DNA from: Ustilago trichophora
Taxonomy: Eukaryota; Basidiomycota; Ustilaginomycetes; Ustilaginales; Ustilaginaceae
Length of the DNA: 64,000 bases
Assembly (NCBI GenBank): GCA_900323505.1
Contig: OOIN01000018.1
Coordinates: 1-64,000, forward strand
Direction: 5' to 3'
This document shows, piece by piece, positions 29,728 through 39,274 of this stretch. Positions within the stretch are counted from its first letter, which is position 1, and each line of letters starts with the position of its first letter. The notes below the pieces were generated by a model that did no database searches, had not been told where the DNA came from, and saw only the letters and a program-made list of their open reading frames with translations. A program made the position numbers and the translations under genes.

Positions 29728-31780
29728 ATGTCGAACAAGATCCAGGACATCGAGCCTCGTGCTTCTTTGTCGAGCGCCGATTCGCAATTCAAAGACAACG
29801 AAGCTGCTGTTGACCAGTCCATCTCTGCTCACGGTGAAGGCTCTGTCGCCAAAAAGCACAAAGTGAGTGCGGTGCGCGATGCCGATGCTTCGAGCGCACA
29901 CGAGGGCCAGCAGCCAGGCGTGAGTCGCATTGAAGCGCTTTATCGTGTATTCCCGCGCAATCACCCAGTTGTCTGGTTGGTCTACGCCAGTCTGGCGGCG
30001 GTCAGCATCTGCTTCTCTCTGGACCAGTCAACTACCGCTGCGTATCAGCTGTACGCTACCAGGACGCTAAAAAACCACGGAAAGCTCTTTGGTATCATCG
30101 CTACTGTCGAAGCGATCATCAGTAAGTTGTCCAGCTACCATCCCTCACTGTCGTTTACCCTATGGAAATGATATTGACTGCATTTCTCTGCAATCAACAG
30201 ACGCAGTATCCAAGCCATTCCTTGCCAAGATTTGCGACGTCTTCTCGCGTCAGACGGCCTATCTCTTGGTCGCCATCTTCTACACGATTGGCTTCGTTGT
30301 CGTTGCATCTGCACAGACCCCCGGGGCATTCTGTGTTGGAAGGATCATCACCGAGGTTGGACAGGCAGGTTTCGATCTGGTGACGGACATTGTGGTGGCT
30401 GACCTCAGCCCACTGCAGTGGCGAGGTGTTGCTACCGCGTTGACCTCGTCGCCGTTCATTGTGCTACCGTGGGTGGGCAACTTGATCCAGGCCCGGCTTA
30501 ACACGCCCAGTCGTCCTGAAGGTTGGCGATGGGGCTATGGTATGTTTGCTATCATGGCACCTGTTTGCGTTGCACCCATCATCCTCGTGCTTATGTATGT
30601 GGACCGTAAAGCACGCCAAGCAGGAGAGCTCTCTTTCGCTTCCAGTCGACTCGAGACGCAGCGAGCACAGCAAGAGGGGACAATACAGGTTCGCCGTGAC
30701 ACGCTCAAGCAACGTTATGCCAACTTGATCCAGCTTTGCAAGGAGATGGATTTTATCGGCCTCTTGCTTCTGGCGCTGTCTTTTGCTCTGCTGCTGGTAC
30801 CGTTCAGCATCTACAAGGATGCGGATAAGCAGTGGCGCAATCCTTCGATCATTGCCATGTTCGTCTGCGGAGGCGTCATCCTGGGCATGTTCGTGTCTTG
30901 GGAAATGCTCTATGCGACGCATCCGGTGATGAGCAAGCGAGTATGGTACAATCGAACCTTCTTGCTCGCTGTAACCATCGACATCTTTTACTTCATGGGT
31001 GGTAACTTGCGTTCGACGTACTACGGCACTTTTGTACTGGTGGGTACCAATCTTTCGACTTCGAATTGGGGTTATGTGGTCAATGCACTGTCTACGTGCG
31101 CGCTCTCGCTGTTTGGGCTGCTTGCTGGTCTATATCTTCGAGTATTCCATCGGTACAAGTTGCTTCAGATTGGTGGATTGATGATCCGTATCGTTGCCAT
31201 GGGCCTTTATCTGTACGGACGCAATGGCAATCTGACGACTTTGGTGGTGGCATGGTCGCAAGTCCTCAACGCACTGGGTGGTGCTTGCTCGGTGGTAGGA
31301 ACACGAGTGGCATCACAAGCATCCGTACCTCATCAGGATCTGGCATCGATCATTGCGCAGCTTGGCATGTGGACGCGTCTTGGCGGTGCTGTCGGATCAG
31401 CTATCTCTGCAGGCATCTGGACTGGCACACTTCCAGACCATCTTGCGGAGACCAACTTGACTGCAGCACAGCGACAGCGCGTCTATAACAGCCCTACTAC
31501 AGCCAAGAGCACCTACCCTTGGAACTCGGCTCTGCGTAGACAGATCAATTCTGCTTTCAGCAAAACAATGACGCCGATCTTTATCACGTCGCTGGTGCTG
31601 GCATTCATTCCTCTGGCTGCAGGTCTTGTCATGCCCAACTACTACTTAGGCCAGACTCAGAATGCTGTGGATGGTACCGACAATTCGGGTAGAGTGATCG
31701 AATCGCCTGAGAACAACCCAAATTCCCAGATCAACAAGAAGAAGAGCTTGTTTGCTCGCCTCCCGTGGGTAAAGAAGTAG
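29728..31780 (+). CDS. fer7: Siderophore-iron transporter, major facilitator superfamily
   Basis: Predicted plasma-membrane MFS permease of the fungal siderophore transporter family (14-span drug:H+ antiporter-like), 657 aa. Exons 29728-30121 and 30201-31780 are joined by a 79-bp phase-1 intron (GTAAGT...CAACAG), restoring ATVEAIINAVSKPFLAKICD. Family features seen are a long hydrophilic N-terminus (about 85 residues), the first span WLVYASLAAVSICFSLDQST, then DVFSRQTAYLLVAIFYTIGF (loop 2-3 region), ADLSPLQWRGVATALTSSPF, and repeated hydrophobic segments to AGLVMPNYYLG. The C-terminus is a basic tail. Fer7-type proteins import ferric ferrichrome A or a related chelate; substrate choice cannot be read from sequence. 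Confidence 0.92.
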
Positions 31781-32142
31781 ATGCTGCTGCGACTGCGCCG
31801 AAACAGTTACAAAGTAGAAAATTTCTCTGTCTATGACCATATGTAACTAGCACAAAGCATCAAGGCTCTGAGCAACAAAAAGTTACAAGCTTGTTCCATC
31901 GCAGCCAGGGTGTCGGCAGTATGACAGTATGTGAATGTGCGATCTCGCGCTGGTCTTACCAGCGCGGCTTGCTCTAAGTGCGCACCGACAAAGATTTTGC
32001 CTTCGGCTTTGTCCAAGCCTTTCCGGTCGAAGCGGACCAAGGATTGCCGAACAGCAAGGAAGACGATCCGCCATTTGTACGAGTAGATTCTGGGTGTCAG
32101 TTCAAATTAGACAAAAATAATTTAAAATTAAAAAATTAATCC

Positions 32143-32151
32143 TTATCTGAT
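32143..32151 (-). promoter_or_regulatory. Iron-responsive GATA element upstream of the FAD oxidoreductase gene
   Basis: TTATCTGAT is the reverse complement of ATCAGATAA, an exact match. It lies 413 bp upstream of the proposed start at 32564. Confidence 0.65.
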
Positions 32152-32235
32152 TAGAGCTTCTTCGATCGAGTACTGTACCACATTATTGACGTAACAAGCA
32201 ACTGCACGATGGTTGGGCGCTGCACGCCAGCAGCC

Positions 32236-32332
32236 GAGGAGAAGTCAAAGAACCAACGCATGCCAGTGTGCAGGACCGTGTGAACCCCCTGCTGGCTCGC
32301 TGGCATGCGTTGGTTGTTTGACTTTGCTCCTC
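32236..32332. repeat. Imperfect inverted repeat in the leader of the FAD oxidoreductase gene
   Basis: Left arm 32236-32266 and right arm 32300-32332 pair, with a perfect 16-bp core (AACCAACGCATGCCAG at 32251-32266 against its complement at 32300-32315) and flanking GTCAAA and GAGGAG matches. The spacer is 33 bp. It lies 232-328 bp upstream of the start codon and could be in the transcript leader. Confidence 0.85.
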
Positions 32333-32563
32333 ATGTTTCCGAGACGTACGCTTTCTGAATGCTGCTGCCTTTTCGCCCGAGTAGCAAGCAAGTGGCTTGA
32401 AAAACACTCAAGGGGACCGCCCCCTCGTGTTCAGTGTCACAGCTTCATCAAGACACTCGATCAACTCCTCGTTTGCCATCCATCGTCCTTTCCGTTGTTC
32501 CATCATCGCTCTCAACATTACACGATTCGAATCATCGCCTTTCTGCTTGCAACAGTGGCAGTA

Positions 32564-33924
32564 ATGACGATCGACATGACTCGTACCTCGGGCGCTAGAA
32601 AGACAATTGCAGTGCTGGGCGCATCTTATGCCGGCCATCGAGCAATCCAGGTGCTCGTTGCGAGCTTGTCAGAGGACTGGCGAGTGGTCGTACTCGAGCG
32701 AAACACTCATGCCAACCATCTATATGCTTTCCCCAGGATGAGCGTGGTACGTGGTCACGAGCAGAAAGTGTTTATTCCTTATACCAACATCTTCAAGCCT
32801 GCACTTGGACTCAAAGATCAGCATGTTCTTTTGCATGCCAACGTCATCGAGCTGGATAGAGGCAACCGCCGAGTGTCGTACGAGCTGATCGATGACAAGA
32901 CAGCGGGTATACAGTGGCTGTACTGGGATTACCTCGTGTATGCACTAGGCAGCCACCTGCCAGACCCCATCAACGTGTGGAGCACTAGCCAACAGGTCAG
33001 TCGATACGATGGTAGTAAATTGATGGGTGTCAAATGGCTCCGAGATGCGCAGGATAGGATTGAAGCGGCCAAATCAATTGTGATTATCGGAGGCGGCGCT
33101 TTAGGTGTTCGTGAGTATACAGCTGCTACAGACTTGCTGAACGCCGGTATTCGAGACTGACTACCGATGACCTGATTTTGAAAACTTTGCAGAGCTGGCC
33201 ACCGACATTGCCGTGATGTACGGCACCTCGAAAAAGGTTACACTGACGCATTCTCGCGCGCAACTGTTGCCTCGTTTCGATCCGTGGATGCACGAGAAAG
33301 CCGCAGCAAGGCTGTCTGAGCTCGGCGTCGAGCTGGTTTTGGGCAGTCGTGTCGATGTTGGCTCGGTCAGCAGCGACAGAAAGTCGTTCAAGCTTATGGA
33401 TGGACGTCAACTCGAGGCTGATTTGACGGTAAGTCTTGAAGTGTGCGATAAGAAGGAAGAAGACTGAAAAAGTAGGACGCAACTGACCATGGATGCATGT
33501 TCTCGCCAACGGACAGCTGTTCTGCCTGGGTCAGACACCAAACACCCAGCTGCTGGGTGAATCATCGCTGAGCGAGTCAGGCATGGCTAGGGTGGAGCGA
33601 ACGCTTCATCTGTCGGATGACAAACGCATCTTTGTGATTGGTGATGCTGCTGACGCATTTGGGGCTATCAACGCAGGACATACGGCATGGGACCAGGCTG
33701 AGATAGCGGCTAAAAACATCCTTGCACTCACCAACAACGATCAAGCCGACTTGATAGAGTACACACCTACACCACCTGCGATCAAGGTGTCGCTGGGGAT
33801 TGAACAAGCCATTCGACAGACCATGGCAGGCGAGCTTATCGAGGTAGATGGTGGCACGATCGATCTCAATTCGACGAGCATGTGGACTCGACGAGGTCTT
33901 GGCACAGACGACTTGTGGCTATAA
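32564..33924 (+). CDS. AMID/FSP1-like FAD-dependent oxidoreductase in the siderophore cluster
   Basis: Pyridine nucleotide-disulfide oxidoreductase fold, 396 aa. Exons are 32564-33110, 33193-33428 and 33517-33924. Introns of 82 bp (GTGAGT...TTGCAG) and 88 bp (GTAAGT...GGACAG) restore GGALGVQLATDIAVMYG and EADLTLFCLGQTPNT. FAD-binding VLGASYAGHRA sits near residue 17, the NAD(P)H-binding VIIGGGALGV near 175, and the C-terminal FAD motif IFVIGDAAD near 300. This is the AIF-M2/AMID family of single-FAD NAD(P)H dehydrogenases without a redox-active CxxC pair. No clear mitochondrial presequence is seen. The U. maydis cluster includes extra oxidoreductase genes among fer8-fer10, but I cannot say which one this equals. 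A reductive role in iron release or in fatty-acyl/quinone chemistry is speculation. Confidence 0.85.
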
Positions 33925-34478
33925 TGATGATGGATTGTAGTCGTGTTCGTCTTGGGCAGCCAATGGAAGCTTCAGCTGAGCGGTGGGGCGAATGGAATTG
34001 GGTGAATAGGTAGTAAGGGAGGTGCATCCAGAAGCTGTATCCCGTTGCCATCCTTTTTGTCATTTTTACTTTGGCTCGGCTTGTAAATGATGTCCAGGAA
34101 CTGGAATATGGAACACGGAACAAGGCAAAAGACGGAGGTTTTGGCAAAAAGATTGATCTGACAGCTCAGCTCGGCCATGCGCGTTTGTAGTGAAAAAGTG
34201 CCGAGGAGCACAATCGTACAGCACAGTACATATAACAATTACTGTAATTCTCTCACCACCATTAACCGAACTGCCAATTCCAACACAAGCGAGATAATCA
34301 ACAAGACATGGTCCGAAGCGGTATCGAAGGCATGATAAATCAACATAGGAAACAACAAATAATAAAAGTACAAGAGTGTGTGTGAGAGAGATATACAAGA
34401 CAAAAGGGTGTCAACATGAAACAAACAAAAACAAGGCTATGAGATGCTGGTTGAGTCAAAATGGTTAGGCGCTGCTGC
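33925..34478. other. Convergent 3' intergenic region
   Basis: 554 bp between the stop codons of the FAD gene (+) and the C2H2 gene (-). No gene. It contains a GTACAGCACAGTACA motif at 34216-34230 and A/T-rich stretches that could hold polyadenylation signals. The siderophore cluster appears to end here. Confidence 0.65.
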
Positions 34479-36345
34479 TCATTTGCCAATCGAAATCCTG
34501 TTGCTGTTGTTGTTGGAGGAGGAAGAGTTGGAGCCGGAATGGGATTGCACGCTGCTGCTGCTGCTAGGCGTAGTGCCAGTCGAGGCGTATAGCGAGATGG
34601 CTGACAGGGGAAAATTGCGACGCTCGCCGCCTCCGGGAAGCGATGCCATGTTGCGCTGTTGCAACGGCGCCGAAGGAGTAGAAAGAGGAGGAGGGCCGGG
34701 GGATTGCGCTTCCACCCGAGCCTGCAACTGTTTGGCGATCCCCTGAACCTCCTTGGACAGGTTGCTCGACGAGGGTCTGCCGCCAGCGTGGCCTGCATGC
34801 TTAGACAAGCTTGGTCCAGCTCCCATTCCAGTGGCAGCCGCAACAGGCGATCTTCTCGACATCGACACGGGCATACTATAACCATTCGTAGTGGTACCCA
34901 CGGATCTCACGGCGGGCAACGTCACCGATGGACCTGTGCCTGTGCCGCCTCCGCTCATCATGCCCCCATACCAAGTGCCCGATCTCGGCGAAGAGACCAA
35001 CGACGCATACGGCGTGATAGAGGTACTCGAAGGCGACCTGGACGTTGGCGACGTCGGAGTATCTTTACCATCGCACTGATGCCGATTGCAAGCATCTCGA
35101 CGAACAAATGACCTGCCACAATTGTCACAGCGGAATTTTTTACCAGGCGTACCAAGCCCCAACGAAACCAACCCGCCCGTGTCGCCACCGATGACTTGCT
35201 CGGGATCGCCATGGATGCCCGGTTCCGCCTCGTTCTCGTGAATGCTCGCCACATGCCGCTGAAGGTCGTGCTTGCGGCTAAACGAGCGTCCACCTTCCGA
35301 TTTGCAACTCGGGTAAGGACATGCAAAGGGTTTGGAACGATTCGGATCCGGATCGTGCGTAGAGAGATGCGTGTTAAGGTTGTAAGCCCGAGCAAACGCC
35401 TTGTCGCACTTGGGACATGGGAATCGTTTGACCGGTCCCAAATTCGACTTGTTGGATGCTGCTGCTGTTGGAGGGGTTACGGAGGCGGAAGTTGGGGTGA
35501 AAGGACCGCCGCCGACGACGACGCTACTGTTGCCGCTGCTGAATGCGCCGCAGCCTGTGTTGAGAATCGATTGCTCTTTGGCAGCCGCTCTCGCCAACTC
35601 CTGCGATGCACGTGCGGCGGCAGTGGCAGCGGCAGCAGCAGCGGCGGCTTGCTGGATCGCCTTTTGCGCAGCCTCTGAATGTTGATCGCCTAGCCGCTTG
35701 ATGGCTGCAGCGAGCGCACGTTGATCTTGGCTCATTCCACCGAGCAAGTCAGCATCGGCTTCAATCCCAATGGCTTTGGCGGCCGCAGCCAAATCGGCTC
35801 CCGAAAACGGCTCCGGCTGTTTGATTGGGGGAGTAGATGCATCGACCAGGTCTGAACCATCAATGTCGGCAATCAGCGCGTCGGCGGCTCTCTCTTCTTC
35901 TTCCTTCGTCATGACGATGGCCACGTCTTCCTGTTTTGTCGTCGTTGTCGTCGTCGTTGTCGTTGCTGCACCATCGGCTGCGCCTGATGATGAAGACGAT
36001 GGCGACGATTCGTGGAGCCTGCCAGCCTCTGCCAATGTTGCATGAGCGGCTTGTTTAAGAGCTCGGTCGTGATTCTGTGGGAACTGATACTGTGCAAACG
36101 TGTTCTGAAAGCTTGGACCCGCTGCGATGGCTGCATCGACCATTGCAGTGTCGGCGTTGTTGGCTCCCATGGTGGGCATGCTCCCTGCCACTGGCACTGG
36201 CACTGGCACTGCCGCTGCTGGTGTGTGTAGGAGTGCTGGCGCTTGTAACGGCGTGGTCGCTGCTGCCGCGGCCTCGACATGAGCTACTGGAGCCGGACGC
36301 GCTGGCTGCGTGTTGGTCTCGATGATGTGAGGAGTTGTTGCTATT

Positions 36346-36394
<49 letters not shown>

Positions 36395-37244
36395 ATATGG
36401 ACGGCGGAAAAGGCGCTGGCGATGGAAGAGAATGTGTTATGGCATGGTGAGCGTCGGTGGCATTGGCAACGACGGAAGTGGAAGTGGACTTGATGAGAGC
36501 TTCGACCTGTGCCTGAATGTCGTGAGCGTCGATGGCGTTGTCTGTGGGCGGAACGAGACCAGACTGGGCAGCCGAGACTGCGGCTGATGAGACGGGCGTG
36601 GGTATGATGGGAAGGATAGCATCGCTGCTGCCGAGTGCAGCCGACAGGTCAGATACTGACTGCGTATCGGTGGCCGAGTCGGTGGAGGGCAAGCTCAAGG
36701 AGACGGGCAGAATGGAACCGGACGGAATTGCAGATGCGGCAATGGTGGTGGTGGTGTTGGTGGCGGTTGTGGTAATAGTGGAGAGCGCATGTTGAGGTAC
36801 GGGCAAAGGTAGGAGAGAGGTGGATGCGGAGGGATTGGTTGCAGAGTTGGAGGAGGAGGAGGAGGAGGAGGAGAAGGAGGGCGACGTGGTCGTAGCAGAG
36901 CGACCACGCCCCGCCGAATGTTGCTTGCGTGCAATGATGAACAGGTACGCAAGTCGGCCCAAGCTGGAAAGAGGAGAGAGGGAGAGAGAGAGAGAGAGAG
37001 GGAGGAGGACGTCAGAAGTCTTGTTTATGGAATAGCTGCGGCATGACTGCGGTAGACCAGGGTCCAATTGTCGAGAGTAAAAACTCACCTTGTGCAGACA
37101 CAAGCACTCTACCGGGCCGGCTTGTGGTGCGTGTTCGTATGTGGATGCGATGGATGATTGGTGGATTGCTTGATGGTATGTAAGTGAAAGCTGTTCAACA
37201 AGCTGCCGTTGTTGGCGGCGTTGATGGCGGCCAAAGACTCGCAC
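34479..37244 (-). CDS. C2H2 zinc-finger transcription factor (5' end unresolved)
   Basis: Nuclear DNA-binding regulator. One frame is open for 921 codons from 37244. Three zinc fingers lie near the C-terminal third: CPKCDKAFARAYNLNTHLSTH (C2H2), CPYPSCKSEGGRSFSRKHDL...H (C2H2 with a long Cys-His spacer) and CDNCGRSFVRRDACNRHQC (C2HC). The rest is low complexity, with runs of Ser, Thr, Ala and Gln/Pro typical of smut regulators. No ATG opens this frame before 36179 (MPTMGANNAD), which would give 566 aa. The 1 kb of stop-free frame upstream argues for a coding first part fed by an upstream exon. A possible donor (GTGAGT) is at 37088, but the acceptor near 36963 would shift the frame. The stop TGA at 34479 is certain. 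Confidence 0.75.
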
Positions 37245-38223
37245 AACGTGGAACCGCAGCAGCGGCAGTTCTGTATCAGAGACTAAGAGTGTTGCAGCAA
37301 ATCCGGAGAAATGTCAAAAATCAGAGCAGAGCTTCTTCGCTTCAAAAAAAAACCCTCTCTCATCTAGCAAGAGCTGAAATTTCCAAATCCACATCCACGT
37401 GACTTTTTGGGTTTTTCTCGTACGAAATATACACCGAACTTCGTTTGCTTTGAGAGAGTACAGAGATGAGAGTCAAGTTGGTTGGTTCATGTGTCTGAAA
37501 CCCACGTGTGAAATAGGGGAGCTCGATTCCGCGTTGTTGTGCACTGTAGAACTAGCCGGAGGAAGAAGGTATGGTATCAAGCGACAAGTCGCCGGATTCC
37601 AATTTTGGCAATTTCGCCGTTGAGAGGGCAGGGCGTACAGTACAGTACATACAGAGTGGCGTATGATAAGCGAGGGTTGGTGGGTGATGATCGCAAAGTG
37701 CATTTTGCAGGTGTAAAGGTGCGTGCGATGTTGTCTGTAAGAGCGAGCCCCTTTGATGGCGCAAAAGCAACACTGTGTACAGTATTGCATGATCACAATC
37801 CCCGACATCATTGTGTGGCAGTGATTGTGTACAGTAGACTAGAACTTGTAGTCAGTCACATGCCAAGTGGGTGTGCAACTCGTTCTGTCACGAGAGTCTT
37901 GTCGACAAATTGCAAAGAGCACCAAGCCATCAAGGCATCAAACGAGGCATGAAATGGAAGGTAGGGCAAGGCAATCAACGCCCCAAACATTACAAGTAGT
38001 GATTGCATTATAGCGGTGATTTTCATGCAGAGCGTCCGAGTGACAGAGATGGCGCTGTCACACGGCGGGCGGTGGTTCTCTGAGAGAGGCATATCTCGGC
38101 GTCGCACTTGAAAACTCGCATTTCCGCGACTCTCGGCAGCAAGCTCAAAAAGGAAACGCTACACCAATCTACTGTACAGAGTACCACTCTAGACCTTGGA
38201 TGATTATGCATGAGCCTCGGAGA

Positions 38224-38245
38224 ACACACACACACACACACACAC
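38224..38245. repeat. CA dinucleotide microsatellite
   Basis: Eleven CA/AC units directly follow GGAGA and end at CTTGTACTG. Confidence 0.9.
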
Positions 38246-38280
38246 TTGTACTGTAATTCACATCTCAGTTGGCCAGCGTG

Positions 38281-38303
38281 CGAATCGAATCGAATCGAAT
38301 CGA
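38281..38303. repeat. CGAAT pentanucleotide microsatellite
   Basis: Four tandem CGAAT units plus a partial copy. Confidence 0.9.
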
Positions 38304-39274
38304 AAATCGGCACAAGTCTCTGGTGTGGTGCGTTGCAGCGTTGCAGCGTCGCGTAAAATTTTGAATAAAAAATTCGTTTCTTGACAGCATACAGTACTTG
38401 TGCAAAATCAAGAGAGACAGAGAGAGAACTGCGATGCATAAACGGCTCGGCTGTAAAAGCAAGCGGACTTTGCACCGGCGGAGCGGTCAACGAGCTCTCT
38501 GTTTAAAGTCTTGTCAAAGCGGCGGCGTCAACCCAAATCACTGTTGCTGTTGCTGTTGCTGTTGCCTAGGGCGCTGCCTCGCTTGTTAACGACGTCGATC
38601 TTTGTTTCTCTCTCTCTCTCGATTCCTTGACCTTTACCGAGAGGACCCTCTTTTTTGTTCTTCTTTTTCTTTTCTCCTCTCTCAGAGTTTCGCCATCCCC
38701 TTTCTTTGTCTCTGAAACTGTAATCTGTGCTCGTCCAAGTTTGTCCATCTCCACGGCCACGGCTATACTACATGTACACTACTGTATACTATCGTACACT
38801 TGGTTGCACGCCTGTCTGTGTCTGTCTGTCTGTCTGTTCGCTTCTTGTATCGTTGGTGCTCGCCGATCCACCCGAATTCACTTCCACGTCCACATGGCTT
38901 GACCTCGACTCGTCCTTCGTATCTCTCTCCCTCCAACATACTCACTCCTTGAACAACAACAAGCTCCACCCGTTTCATTCTTTACCCAACCATACCAACC
39001 TTGAGCTTGCGCAATCTCATCCTACCCATCACGCCCCATCCTTCATTTGCTGCCGCCCAAAATTACTTCATTTCCTGCGCACCTTCTCCAACCCACCTTT
39101 CTGATCAACTCGACTCTTGGCTTGCTCCTGCGCCATTCCAGCGCCTCTTAGTATCCTCTAAACTATAACCGCACAATCTCCGGCTACCTCTCTCTCTCCC
39201 CTCTCCCTCTCCCTACAAGAGCACAGTGATCTCAGCCCACCAAAGTGCAAGCATCTCGCTTTCACCATCACACA

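Larger units (their letters stand above)
31781..32563. other. Intergenic region between fer7 and the FAD oxidoreductase gene
   Basis: 783 bp. It contains an A/T-rich patch (32102-32140), a GATA element (32143-32151), a GAGTACTGTACC motif (32168-32179) and a long inverted repeat (32236-32332). An upstream open frame continuous with the next gene is present but lacks family similarity. Confidence 0.65.
37245..39274. other. Divergent intergenic region between the C2H2 and GH16 genes, microsatellite-rich
   Basis: About 2 kb with no supported gene. It holds repeated TACAGTAC/TACTGTAC motifs (37635-37652, 37773-37785, 38169-38182, 38388-38396, 38770-38790), a (CA)n run at 38224-38245, (CGAAT)4 at 38281-38303, (TGTTGC)n around 38540-38565 and a long pyrimidine-rich leader (38590-39240) before the GH16 start. 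The upstream exon(s) of the C2H2 gene probably lie in the first part. Confidence 0.65.

Noticed and set aside
34340..38000. Several long frames overlapping the C2H2 gene on both strands
   Set aside because: They arise from CAG/CTG and GAT repeats that stay open in all frames; zinc-finger motifs fix the true frame.
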